64,000 nt of DNA. It comes from Actinomycetes bacterium (GTDB lineage Bacteria > Actinomycetota > Acidimicrobiia > Acidimicrobiales > SZUA-35). Location of the stretch: positions 99,235-163,234 of the forward strand of contig JAJRQY010000157.1 of assembly GCA_024280015.1 (NCBI GenBank), in the 5' to 3' direction. Numbering within the stretch: the stretch's first letter is position 1; the number at the start of each line of letters is the position of its first letter. This document shows positions 16,833-24,595 of the stretch, one piece after another. The position numbers and the translations under genes were made by a program. Below the pieces are notes generated by a model. The model was not told where the DNA came from and did no database searches. It saw only the letters and a program-made list of their open reading frames with translations.

Positions 16833-18257
16833 TTAGCCGCACCCACCACCACCACCGCCGGTAGCGGCAACCGTAGCTGCCTCGCTCGGTAGCTGAACGG
16901 TTCCTGGAATCGAAATGTAGGCCGGGATCTTCTCTGAGCTTCCCATCATCCATTCCCTCACCTGGTCCTGATAGTCGGCAACACTCGGTATCGGAGAAGA
17001 TTCCTTGCTGGCGTTCTCGCTAACGACCCAGCCCGGCCAAGCATGGTCACCGGAGAGTACGACCTCGTTCCAGGCCTCGGATCCACCCTCCAGCAACATG
17101 GCGTTCAGGCCCTGAACTCGCAGGTCCACCACCAGGTCGCGACCTGCGGATGAGTCAACATGATCGACAACGACCAGCGGCTTGTTCTTGTCGGCCTCGT
17201 CCAAGACTTCGTCCAACAGGGCAACGGCGGCGTCATGACGCTCTGCCATCATTCCATCGGGGAGAGTGAGTGCCCCCCGAATGGGGGTTCTGTCGCGCTC
17301 GGGCTGCTCGCGCAGGTCAAGGATATGGGCATTGGGTGGGGCCTCTTCAACTTCGCGATGGGCATCCAGAATCATCCATCCCACAAGGCTGAGGGAGTCA
17401 ACGGTTTCCACCGACTCAGCATCAACGGCTACTACGGCCGGGATCTCGGATCCAATCGCCAGTGCCTCATCCTCACTGGCTCCGATCTGTAACAATCCGA
17501 GGAATACCACCAAGGATCCAATCAGTCCGATACTCAGTTTCTCGGGCCATCCCGGAGCGGGTCGCTTAACCGGTGGCCGCTTCTCCGCTGACTTCAGTTG
17601 GGCCGGTGTGAGCATCCCCAATCGTTGCTCAAGGATGTAGAGGTAGCGGAAACTCAAGAGCACACCAATGGTGACACCGATGGCCCAGATCCAGCCGGGA
17701 GCATCCCCGTTGAGGGTCTGGACCGCAGCGTCCTTGGGCAGGTAGAAGTTCTGGAACCACGAACCTGCTTCGGCATTGTCGAAAAGCAGGGCGAAGCCGT
17801 AGATTCCGAACACGATTCCGAACAGAAAGACCACAGCATCCAGGCGACCTCGTACCGCAGATACCACGGCGGTGCCCGGACAGAATCCTCCGAAGTAGAA
17901 ACCGACCCCGAAGAGAAGCCCACCAAAAAACATCGGTGCTAGATAGGTGGTGTTGATCTCCAGTAAGTGAAATTCCAACAGTCCGACGGCGGAGAGGACC
18001 TGGGTCCCGATCATGGCTGTGAGCAGGGCGGTGAACATCACCCGGTAAACCTGCCAGTCCCGCATGATGAACACCGCTGTCAGCATCTTGGCCGATCCGA
18101 ATCCGGAACGCTCCAGGAAGAAGCCAAAGCCAATACCCATCAGTCCGGCCATGAAGAGAAAGGTAAGCGGGGAGCTGCCGTTTAGGGGAATGTAGGGAAG
18201 CTCCGCACCCACAATCGGGGTTGCTGTCATTGCCGAGGCCACCATTGAGATACTCAT
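16833..18257 (-). CDS. YeeE/YedE transporter half fused to degenerate rhodanese, C-terminal Gly6-Cys-Gly
   Basis: A 474-residue membrane protein and the last gene of the Mo-enzyme operon. Residues 30-190 carry YeeE/YedE (DUF395) helices with FGGFCPGTAVVSAVRG (Cys126). A further helix lies near 215 and another near 270. Residues about 340-440 look like a rhodanese fold (LDLREQPERDRTPIRGAL, LLEGGSEAW), but the active-site loop (VVDHVDSSAGRD) has no cysteine. The protein has only two cysteines: Cys126 and Cys473 in the terminal Gly6-Cys-Gly. YeeE/TsuA proteins import thiosulfate through cysteine relays, and SoxY carries sulfur on a C-terminal GGCGG arm. The start at 18257 has AGAAGG upstream and an ATGA overlap. 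Confidence 0.83.
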   Translation of the reverse strand: MSISMVASAMTATPIVGAELPYIPLNGSSPLTFLFMAGLMGIGFGFFLERSGFGSAKMLTAVFIMRDWQVYRVMFTALLTAMIGTQVLSAVGLLEFHLLEINTTYLAPMFFGGLLFGVGFYFGGFCPGTAVVSAVRGRLDAVVFLFGIVFGIYGFALLFDNAEAGSWFQNFYLPKDAAVQTLNGDAPGWIWAIGVTIGVLLSFRYLYILEQRLGMLTPAQLKSAEKRPPVKRPAPGWPEKLSIGLIGSLVVFLGLLQIGASEDEALAIGSEIPAVVAVDAESVETVDSLSLVGWMILDAHREVEEAPPNAHILDLREQPERDRTPIRGALTLPDGMMAERHDAAVALLDEVLDEADKNKPLVVVDHVDSSAGRDLVVDLRVQGLNAMLLEGGSEAWNEVVLSGDHAWPGWVVSENASKESSPIPSVADYQDQVREWMMGSSEKIPAYISIPGTVQLPSEAATVAATGGGGGGCG

Positions 18258-19540
18258 CGCCATACCTTCTTGAAAGCAAACGCCGCCCCAAATCCCCCGA
18301 TAAACACTGCCACGAGGAAGGCCCAAGACCCCACGGACAATAGTGCCGCCCCCGATAGGTGGTGGGAGGTACAACCCCGGGTGATACGGGTGGAGAACCC
18401 AACCACGATCCCGCCGGCCAGCGCCAGACCAAGTCGAGTGGGGCGAGAGATCATGCTGCCTCGATCAATGCCAAACTTGATTCGGCGAGCCAACAGGGCA
18501 GAGACGAAGCCACCGATAGCGATGCCACCTACGGTCCAGGTCAACCAATAGTCCCAGAACCCTCTATCCAGAACGGGGCCCCAATAGTCGTTGTCGGCCA
18601 CGTGGTCAGGGGCAACTTGGGCCAGGCTGTAGGCACCGGCTCGGGAAAAGAAACCCGAGGATCCGGGGCCATGACCGAGCACCAGGAAGCCAGCCAGCAC
18701 GACCAGTCCTAAGCCGATTCCTGCCAGGTAGGGATTCCCCAGCTTGTGGGGTTCGGCGTTGTGCGCCTTGAGCACCTGACCTTTGAAGAAACGGAAAACA
18801 ATTCGGGGCAGAGCGTACTTCTCCGCCTCCAGCAGGGGCTCTCCCTCTTCGCTGTGTGCCTCAAACCATTCGGCGTGATGGTGTTCCACATACTCTTGAT
18901 CGATCTCACCCTTGACCATGCTGACCAGGGCTGGTCGTTCCTCCTTGAGAAGGGCCGCCATAGAGAAGTGGACAAAGAAGAAGGAGATAACCACCCCGAC
19001 GGTCATCAGGTGAAGCAGAACCAGGGACCGACCGAGGGCTCCACCCCCCGTCCCAATCCACATGAGGAGCCCCGATATTCCAATGATCACCGAGCCAAGA
19101 AGAACAACGACCCCGAAAGCTTTCTGGCCAGCGTTGTAGGCACCCTGATCGGGAAGCTTGGTATCGGGATCAATCTCAGCCTTGCCTCGAACCTTAAACC
19201 AAACCAGATCGTTATGAGTGGGAACCAGGTCCCGGAGGAAGCGAACGGACAAGCCATGCGGATCAAGGAGGAAGGAACCCACCAGAACGGCGAACCACAC
19301 CACTCCAACAAGGATGTGGGTATGCAACAAGTTGGTCGCTCCGCCAAAGAGCCCGTTCACGGCGTCTATGTAGAAGCGGGGGCCAATCTGATAACCGGAG
19401 TTGCTGATCATGGCGATCCCAGTCAGCCAAAGGAAGAGGAAACTGGCGGCGTTGAACCAGTGCAGGATCCGTTGCTGTATGGGGTGCTTGATCAGATGTT
19501 TCTCAGCCGTTTGTTGTTCAGACAACTGGTTTTCAGGCAT
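18254..19540 (-). CDS. Cytochrome b (FdhI/PhsC-like) fused to a YeeE/YedE half
   Basis: A 428-residue integral membrane protein. Residues 15-235 match di-heme cytochrome b subunits of formate dehydrogenase or thiosulfate reductase, with candidate heme histidines in HPIQQRILHWF, LLHTHILVGV and VLLHLMTVGV. A charged cytosolic loop follows, then from about residue 280 a YeeE/YedE-like half with RITRGCTSHHLSGAALLSVGS. Cys390 is the only cysteine. The fusion joins a quinone-reactive electron-transfer subunit to a sulfur-transport module. The start ATG overlaps the stop of the Fe-S subunit by eight bases, and the stop overlaps the next gene. Confidence 0.87.
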   Translation of the reverse strand: MPENQLSEQQTAEKHLIKHPIQQRILHWFNAASFLFLWLTGIAMISNSGYQIGPRFYIDAVNGLFGGATNLLHTHILVGVVWFAVLVGSFLLDPHGLSVRFLRDLVPTHNDLVWFKVRGKAEIDPDTKLPDQGAYNAGQKAFGVVVLLGSVIIGISGLLMWIGTGGGALGRSLVLLHLMTVGVVISFFFVHFSMAALLKEERPALVSMVKGEIDQEYVEHHHAEWFEAHSEEGEPLLEAEKYALPRIVFRFFKGQVLKAHNAEPHKLGNPYLAGIGLGLVVLAGFLVLGHGPGSSGFFSRAGAYSLAQVAPDHVADNDYWGPVLDRGFWDYWLTWTVGGIAIGGFVSALLARRIKFGIDRGSMISRPTRLGLALAGGIVVGFSTRITRGCTSHHLSGAALLSVGSWAFLVAVFIGGFGAAFAFKKVWR

Positions 19541-20375
19541 TGACTTCTCCGTCCTCTTTCGATGCCTCTGCCCTGGTTGCCTTGTCGAGCTCCATCTGCT
19601 CAGCGGCCGCCGCCAGGGCAACCTTCTCCTTGCGGTCTCGCAAGACATGTACTCCAACCATGCCTCCCATAAATACGGCGCTGGCCACCCCAAGTCCTCC
19701 GATGGCCTTGCCGGCGCCATTTCGCCAGAGCATGCTGGCTTGACTTCCGCCCCCTTGTGGTGGCCTCTGCTCCTTGAGCAACGCAAGATCTTCGGGTCGC
19801 CCACTGAAGCGGAGTTGAGGTAATGGATTCACCTCATCGCTTACGAGATGAATGGCCTCGTGACCTTCATCAATGGCGTGAACGTCTCCAACGCTGATAA
19901 CCCGTTCCTCGCCGTCGATCTCGACCACTTCATAGAAGCTTCTGGCTCCGGCCGGGCACACTTCCATACAGGCTGGGGCCTGCCCGTTCTGAACCCGCCC
20001 TTCACACATATTGCACTTCTGCAGCTTGTTGGTTTCCGGCGAGACGTAGCGGGATTCATAGGGACAGGCCGGGACACAGAGTCCGCAACCAATACAGAGA
20101 TCCTCATCCACCAGGACCCGACCGTCATCGGCGGTGTAGGAAGCTCCAGTAGGACAGGCTTGAACGCAGGGTGCGTCCTCACAGTGATGACACATGGAGG
20201 GGACAAAGGTGGTGTTGCCTCGTACAACAGCATCCCCGTTGATGTCCTTTTCCTCCAAGAACTTCACCCAGTTACGAGACCCGGTTGGTGGTAGGTCGTT
20301 GGCGGTTACGCATGCCACTTCACATGCTCGGCAGCCGATACAACGCGAGATGTCCAATCGAAATTCAAAAGCCAT
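19533..20375 (-). CDS. Four-cluster [4Fe-4S] electron-transfer subunit (PsrB/PhsB/HybA-like)
   Basis: A 280-residue ferredoxin-like subunit with four cysteine groups: CIGCRACEVAC, CHHCEDAPCVQACP, CIGCGLCVPACP and CNMCEGR followed by ACMEVCP. This is the pattern that binds four [4Fe-4S] clusters between a Mo catalytic subunit and a membrane cytochrome. A hydrophobic helix near residues 228-247 (GGLGVASAVFMGGMVG) could anchor it. There is no Tat signal, so it would be carried with the Mo subunit. GGAGAAG lies just upstream of the ATG. It is 13 bases downstream of the catalytic subunit. Confidence 0.92.
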   Translation of the reverse strand: MAFEFRLDISRCIGCRACEVACVTANDLPPTGSRNWVKFLEEKDINGDAVVRGNTTFVPSMCHHCEDAPCVQACPTGASYTADDGRVLVDEDLCIGCGLCVPACPYESRYVSPETNKLQKCNMCEGRVQNGQAPACMEVCPAGARSFYEVVEIDGEERVISVGDVHAIDEGHEAIHLVSDEVNPLPQLRFSGRPEDLALLKEQRPPQGGGSQASMLWRNGAGKAIGGLGVASAVFMGGMVGVHVLRDRKEKVALAAAAEQMELDKATRAEASKEDGEVNA

Positions 20376-20388
20376 TTTGGCTTCTCCT

Positions 20389-22740
20389 TCAGGCCGAGTT
20401 CGGCTTTACCAAACGCACAAAGTTCACACGCATCCCGGTCCCACCCGAAAGGGGATCGACCGCGTACTGGGTCATCAATGCCGAGTCATCTACGCCTCGT
20501 TTGTAGGCACGGGTGAGCTGGCGGCTGTTGTGGCCAAATCCGTGAGTGACATAGATGGCGTCGTCGCGCATCCTGGCCGTCACCTTCAATCGGACCGGTC
20601 CTTGTCGGACCCCGTCCTGGTTGATGACCTCGATCCACTCATCGTCCTCCAGCCCATAGGCGGCAGCGGTTGCCGGGGAGGCCCAAACTGAGTTCTCATC
20701 TTCACGTCCAGCCAACACCGGGGTGTTCTGGGTTCGACCAAAAGTGTGCACGGGCGAGCGACCATAGAGGAGGCGAACATGGGCGGGGGGTGGTGCTTGG
20801 GGCCGGTAGTAGGTTGGAAGGGGTTCATAGCCGGTGGGATCATCCCCAGCCGCCACCTTGGACCGCCAAAGCGTGTCGAGGTCGGGCGAATACAGCTGGA
20901 CTCGGCCATCTCCTTCGCCGCCGTCAAATGCAGGGAACTTCAGTTCGGCACCGGCACGCTCGATCCCATCAGACCCAAGGCCATGCCCCTCTCGGTAAAT
21001 GGGTCGATCATGACTCACAACCACGTAGCCATCTTGAATGAGTGTGTCCCACTCGATCTGATCGAAGTCAGTTTCGGTGGCGTTGTAGTGAGCGATGGTG
21101 TCCTTGGAGAGCTGCTCGACCGAGTCCCATAGCCAATACTTCCTCAGGCCAAGTTCAGCGCCGATATCGCGGGCAATCTGATCCTCGCCTCGACACTCGC
21201 CAATGGGTTCGGTGGCCTGCGCCTTCACCGCGACAAAGGGGTCACGACTGTGAGAGGAGCAAAGGGTGTCGTAACGCTCGAGGTAGGAGGCGGCCGGAAG
21301 CAAGACGTCGGCATAGCGAGTGATCTCGGTGGGCAACACGTCAACCACGGCCAGAAAGTCCAGCTTCTTGAGGGCAGCAATAGTTTCGTGCTGGGCTGGG
21401 AGCGAGGTGATGAGGTTGGTCCCCACCACCACCCAGGCCTTGATCTTGCCATCAAGAGTCGCTTGGCGGATTCCGTTGACGTTCACTCCCAAGGCAAAGG
21501 GATAACCGGAGTCTCGACGTTCGGCCAATTCGGGAAACTCGGGGAGTTCGGGGTAGACGTCCTCAACCGTCGGAAGCTTGGCTTGCTGGGGCAGATAGTA
21601 TCCGCCGCGCGATCCCCAGGATCCCGAAATTGCCACCAGGATGGCCATGGCCCGGGCTCGTTGGGTGTCGTTTCCGTACCAGACCACGTGCCGACCCGGA
21701 TGCAAAGCCATGTGGGAACCGGCGGCACCAATCATGGCGGCAGAGTCCTCGATCTCCTGGACCGAGAGCCCGGTTTCCTTCGATGCCCACTCGGGTGTAT
21801 TGGCCGCAACGTGTTCGGACAGGAGTTCGAAACCGGCAGTGAAGTCACGGACAAACTCGTGGTCATACTTGCCGTCACGGATGAGGATATTGGTCCAGGC
21901 CAGAAGCAATGCCAGATCGGTGCCGGGCTTGATCTGCAACCAGATGTCAGCCCGCTGAGCCGCCGTTGACTGGCGGGGATCAACCACAATCAGATTGCTG
22001 CCGTTGACCTGAGAGGTAATGAATTCCTGCACCTGGAGGTTGTGCATGTTCTCCCCCAAGTGAGAACCGATCAGCACCAGGCAATCAGTATTCTCAATAT
22101 CCACCGGTTCGGGCGACTTGAGAGCGTGTCCGAAGGTGAGCTTGTAGCCAACCTCTCGGGGGGCCTTGCACTGGTCATAGGCCGGGTGGGCGTGGTGACC
22201 GGTTCCCAAGGCTGCGGCCAGATGCTCGAAATGAACCTCGGCGGCGCCATGGGTGAGGAAAGCGACAGCTCCCGGCCCGTCGGACTCGATGATTTCCCGG
22301 AGGCGTTGCCCCATCTCGGAGTTGGCTTCGTCCCAGCTCGCATCACGAAAGACTGCCTCTCCCCGTTCCCCGGTACGAATCTGCGGCTTCAGGAGACGAT
22401 CGGGGTCTTCATAGAAACCAATGCCACCAACTCCCCGGGGACAGAGGCGACCTCGGCTGAGGGGGTGTCCTGGAGAGCCGCTGATGTGCAGGGGTGTTCC
22501 ATCTTCGTTCAGCTCAACATTGATGCCGCACTTCCAGAAGCAGACTCCGCATACCGATCGAACGGACCGAACCGAGGCCGGTGGATCGAACCTTGGGTGG
22601 TCTGCATCTTCAAGGACGTTGCTTGCCTCTTCGGGGCTGGCGCTGGCCGGTCCGGTGGATAATTCGCTGGAAACGACACCTGCCGTTCCGGCTAGTCCAA
22701 GACGCATAAACTGGCGTCTTGTGTGACCGTTGACACTCAT
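20389..22740 (-). CDS. Molybdopterin oxidoreductase, Tat-exported, PsrA/PhsA-like catalytic subunit
   Basis: A 783-residue DMSO-reductase-family protein. A Tat signal (TRRQFMRLGLAG) opens it. Cysteines 64, 67, 71 and 100 bind a [4Fe-4S] cluster, and Cys191 in YDQCKAPREVGYKLTFG is the likely Mo ligand; that position is cysteine, not selenocysteine. The closing molybdopterin dinucleotide domain contains RSPVHTFGRTQNTP. The overall pattern is nearest to polysulfide/thiosulfate reductases; formate dehydrogenase is less likely. With the Fe-S and cytochrome b subunits it would form a membrane complex facing outward. The ATG at 22740 is preceded by AAGAGG; an upstream ATG at 22770 spoils the Tat signal position. 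Confidence 0.88.
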   Translation of the reverse strand: MSVNGHTRRQFMRLGLAGTAGVVSSELSTGPASASPEEASNVLEDADHPRFDPPASVRSVRSVCGVCFWKCGINVELNEDGTPLHISGSPGHPLSRGRLCPRGVGGIGFYEDPDRLLKPQIRTGERGEAVFRDASWDEANSEMGQRLREIIESDGPGAVAFLTHGAAEVHFEHLAAALGTGHHAHPAYDQCKAPREVGYKLTFGHALKSPEPVDIENTDCLVLIGSHLGENMHNLQVQEFITSQVNGSNLIVVDPRQSTAAQRADIWLQIKPGTDLALLLAWTNILIRDGKYDHEFVRDFTAGFELLSEHVAANTPEWASKETGLSVQEIEDSAAMIGAAGSHMALHPGRHVVWYGNDTQRARAMAILVAISGSWGSRGGYYLPQQAKLPTVEDVYPELPEFPELAERRDSGYPFALGVNVNGIRQATLDGKIKAWVVVGTNLITSLPAQHETIAALKKLDFLAVVDVLPTEITRYADVLLPAASYLERYDTLCSSHSRDPFVAVKAQATEPIGECRGEDQIARDIGAELGLRKYWLWDSVEQLSKDTIAHYNATETDFDQIEWDTLIQDGYVVVSHDRPIYREGHGLGSDGIERAGAELKFPAFDGGEGDGRVQLYSPDLDTLWRSKVAAGDDPTGYEPLPTYYRPQAPPPAHVRLLYGRSPVHTFGRTQNTPVLAGREDENSVWASPATAAAYGLEDDEWIEVINQDGVRQGPVRLKVTARMRDDAIYVTHGFGHNSRQLTRAYKRGVDDSALMTQYAVDPLSGGTGMRVNFVRLVKPNSA

Positions 22741-22911
22741 GTATACCTCTTTGTTGCTACTTGCAATCATAGAAGTACTTTGAAAACTCTCTTGGAGTCG
22801 AAAGACACTAAAGCGGTCGTACTGTGACCGTTAACACGTCTATTTAGTGGATTTGACTATAATGTGTCGGCTATCACAGCACAGTCTAAAGCCAGCTTTA
22901 CAAGGGAGACC
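22741..22911. promoter_or_regulatory. Upstream region of the Mo-enzyme operon with nested inverted repeats
   Basis: This AT-rich gap contains two inverted repeats. CACTAAA (22806-22812) pairs with TTTAGTG (22843-22849), and inside it CGGTC (22814-22818) pairs with GACCG (22826-22830). The arms lie 65-110 bases upstream of the Mo-enzyme start on its coding strand and look like a regulator binding site. A possible minus-strand -10 element (TATGAT) is at 22766-22771. No known operator consensus was recognised. Confidence 0.45.
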
Positions 22912-23498
22912 TTACAGGTCACTCCGCGGCTCGTAAATCCCATCCAACGGCCTCCTGGCCACGAACTCGCCGTACCAGGGCGCAGGGAAGTCTGATTCAA
23001 CAACGACCATTCCTGCCCGTTCGATCATGCCTTCGATGATCCAGGAGAAGGTCGAGAACTCCTCCCGAACATGCGTCTCGAACATCTCCTTGCTAAATCC
23101 TTCACCCTCAGGCTTTGCCATTGCTGAGATCCCTGGTTCTCATAGCTGAGGAATCCTGCGTGGTGATGATGGAGCGATACGCCGTTGGTGTCAGCTCGCT
23201 GGCGGGCAAAACTGATCATGTTTTCTGAGACGTCAACGGCATGGGACTCAGCACCACGCAACGCGGCTCGAACCGGGAGTGAGCCAGTTCCGGTTCCAAG
23301 ATCGACAAAGACGCCTTCAGCAACGGACAATCGGTCCAGCAGTTCGTTGTCTTTGGCGGTGGTTGTCCCTTGGTTGTCGTCATAGGCCTGAACGCTCGCA
23401 GGCGAGCCAAGATCAACACCAACCGGATCAAACTCGGTGAACATCCACGGGGGCAAGACTGGGCCAGACATGCCCAATGTCCTAGCAGCTCCGGTCAC
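22912..23498 (-). pseudogene. Broken class I SAM-dependent methyltransferase (internal deletion plus frameshift)
   Basis: Two pieces of one methyltransferase lie in different frames. The upstream piece has motif I (VFVDLGTGTGSLPVRAAL) and SHAVDVSENMISFARQ, and stays in family pattern to HHHHAGFLSYEN near 23140. The downstream piece (about 23121 to 22912) resumes with AKPEGEGFSKEMFETHVREE, FSTFSWIIEGMIERAG and a C-terminal tail. In intact relatives about 50 residues, including an LHHLPDFWK-like motif IV, separate these parts; here they are gone and the frame shifts. The gene is therefore predicted to be inactive. Its original start was probably ATG 23471. It lies between the Mo-enzyme operon and a toxin-antitoxin pair. 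Confidence 0.75.
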
Positions 23499-23501
23499 GT
23501 C

Positions 23502-23891
23502 TCAACCGCCAGCCGCGAGACTTCGGAGCAATCCAGCAATCTCATCAACAGTGATGTTGCCAGTGGCCACCGCTAGAACGAGGTCATAGACCGCGTCATT
23601 GCTGGCCTCGCTGACGCTGGAATGACTGATCTCGAGGAAGACCGCCGTTGCCAACCAGCCGAGACGCTTGTTCCCGTCGATCAGCGCGTGGTTGTTCACA
23701 ATGGAGTGCAAGAGGGCTGCGGCCTTGGTCCAGATGTCGGGATAGGCATCCTCGCCAAACACAGTTGTTTGCGGACGGGCAACGGCTGAACCAAGAAGAC
23801 CCATATCCCGAACCGGTGGTGGGTCCCCCAGAAACCGTCGAGCCAGGTCGAGGAGGTCATCAAGGTCCAGATATTCAGGAACCTGAGTCAT
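23502..23891 (-). CDS. doc: Doc-type Fic-fold toxin (death-on-curing family)
   Basis: A 129-residue Fic-fold protein with the Doc motif HALIDGNKRLGWLA, in which lysine replaces the second glycine of AMPylating Fic enzymes. In phage P1 Doc this family phosphorylates and inactivates elongation factor Tu. The length and the early YLDLDDLLDLARRFLG segment fit the Doc family. It overlaps the upstream antitoxin gene by four bases, as usual for these modules, and its operon has a palindromic operator. The catalytic histidine and the aspartate of the motif are intact, so the toxin is predicted to be active. Confidence 0.88.
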   Translation of the reverse strand: MTQVPEYLDLDDLLDLARRFLGDPPPVRDMGLLGSAVARPQTTVFGEDAYPDIWTKAAALLHSIVNNHALIDGNKRLGWLATAVFLEISHSSVSEASNDAVYDLVLAVATGNITVDEIAGLLRSLAAGG

Positions 23892-24091
23892 TCGCCGAGG
23901 CGACGTAGTGCATCAGCGTGGTTCTCACCGATCCGATCCGCGGCCTGGCCAACCCGGTCTCGATGATTACCGCGAGAAACGAACTCACGAACCGCTCGAC
24001 GAGCAGCTTCTTGCATCGAGATTCCCTCAATCTCCGCCCGAGCCTTCAGCGCTTCTTGTTCGTCATCAGTGAGCCGGAGTGTCATAGCCAT
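23888..24091 (-). CDS. Ribbon-helix-helix-like antitoxin of the Doc toxin
   Basis: A 67-residue protein that begins with a strand-helix-helix pattern (TLRLTDDEQEALKARAEIEG, then SMQEAARRAVREFV), typical of MetJ/Arc-type antitoxins, followed by a charged C-terminal segment that would bind the toxin. It precedes and overlaps the doc gene by four bases. The start is ATG 24091 or 24085; no clear ribosome site is seen. A perfect 17-base palindrome lies nine bases upstream, which suggests autoregulation by the complex. Confidence 0.82.
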   Translation of the reverse strand: MAMTLRLTDDEQEALKARAEIEGISMQEAARRAVREFVSRGNHRDRVGQAADRIGENHADALRRLGE

Positions 24092-24099
24092 GCAGAAAC

Positions 24100-24116
24100 G
24101 GTATCACAGTGATACC
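24100..24116. promoter_or_regulatory. Perfect palindromic operator of the toxin-antitoxin operon
   Basis: GGTATCAC-A-GTGATACC is a perfect inverted repeat with 8-base arms, placed nine bases upstream of the antitoxin start. A ribbon-helix-helix dimer pair binding such a palindrome would block transcription, the usual autoregulation of toxin-antitoxin operons. The palindrome itself is plain in the sequence; its role is inferred. Confidence 0.75.
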
Positions 24117-24133
24117 ACCGGCTGGCTGTATAT

Positions 24134-24166
24134 TGACAGCACCTCAGCATTCTGACAGCACCTCAG
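24134..24166. repeat. Two 14-base direct repeats upstream of the toxin-antitoxin operon
   Basis: TGACAGCACCTCAG occurs at 24134-24147 and again at 24153-24166, a 19-base period. It lies between the antitoxin operator and a downstream hypothetical gene. It may be an additional regulatory site or a footprint of local duplication; nothing more can be said. Confidence 0.6.
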
Positions 24167-24191
24167 TGACGTAGCCGAGACAAAACAACGA

Positions 24192-24509
24192 TCACCCGTT
24201 GGTTGGCTGTCCAAGGGCCTGAAGAAGACCCTCGGGATCATCGGTACCAATTCGAAAGACCCTGCCAGAGCAGAGCGTTAACTCAACTGCATCGAGGCCC
24301 CAGATGTTGTACATCCAACCGCATCGGACCTTGCGGATTCCCCAACCAGAGATCCAGCTATTTCGAACCTGGCGAGCATCCACAACATCAACAAGATCGA
24401 CCGTTCGGCATGGCCACCCCCACCCAAACGCCGCTCGAACCTGGCCACCAGAAACCGTCACCTTGAGGGGGATTACAAGGAGGCCTTTCTGGACATGGCG
24501 ATAGCTCAC
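24192..24509 (-). CDS. Hypothetical protein, small PH-like fold
   Basis: A 105-residue protein with repeated short strands, a Gly/Trp-rich centre (SGWGIRKVRCGWMYN) and a C-terminal helix (DPEGLLQALGQ). The pattern around GWGIR, then YNIWGLDAVEL, then RIGTDDPEGL is common in small bacterial PH-domain-like proteins. No function is assigned. It is a single gene between the toxin-antitoxin pair and the divergent esterase. No membrane helix or signal is visible. Confidence 0.6.
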   Translation of the reverse strand: MSYRHVQKGLLVIPLKVTVSGGQVRAAFGWGWPCRTVDLVDVVDARQVRNSWISGWGIRKVRCGWMYNIWGLDAVELTLCSGRVFRIGTDDPEGLLQALGQPTNG

Positions 24510-24595
24510 GTTTCCAGTATGACGGGCTGGCTACTGGATAGCGACGGCCACACCCATTCTCGATGACGTCACGACACCTGCTAGCTTCCTCCGCT

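Noticed and set aside
20389-22740. The Mo enzyme as a selenocysteine-containing formate dehydrogenase
   Set aside because: The metal-ligand position is a TGC cysteine codon and the surrounding motif fits sulfur-compound reductases better than formate dehydrogenases.
22858-22863. A perfect TATAAT on the plus strand
   Set aside because: There is no -35 box at the right distance and no plus-strand gene downstream; it only reads into the broken methyltransferase in antisense.
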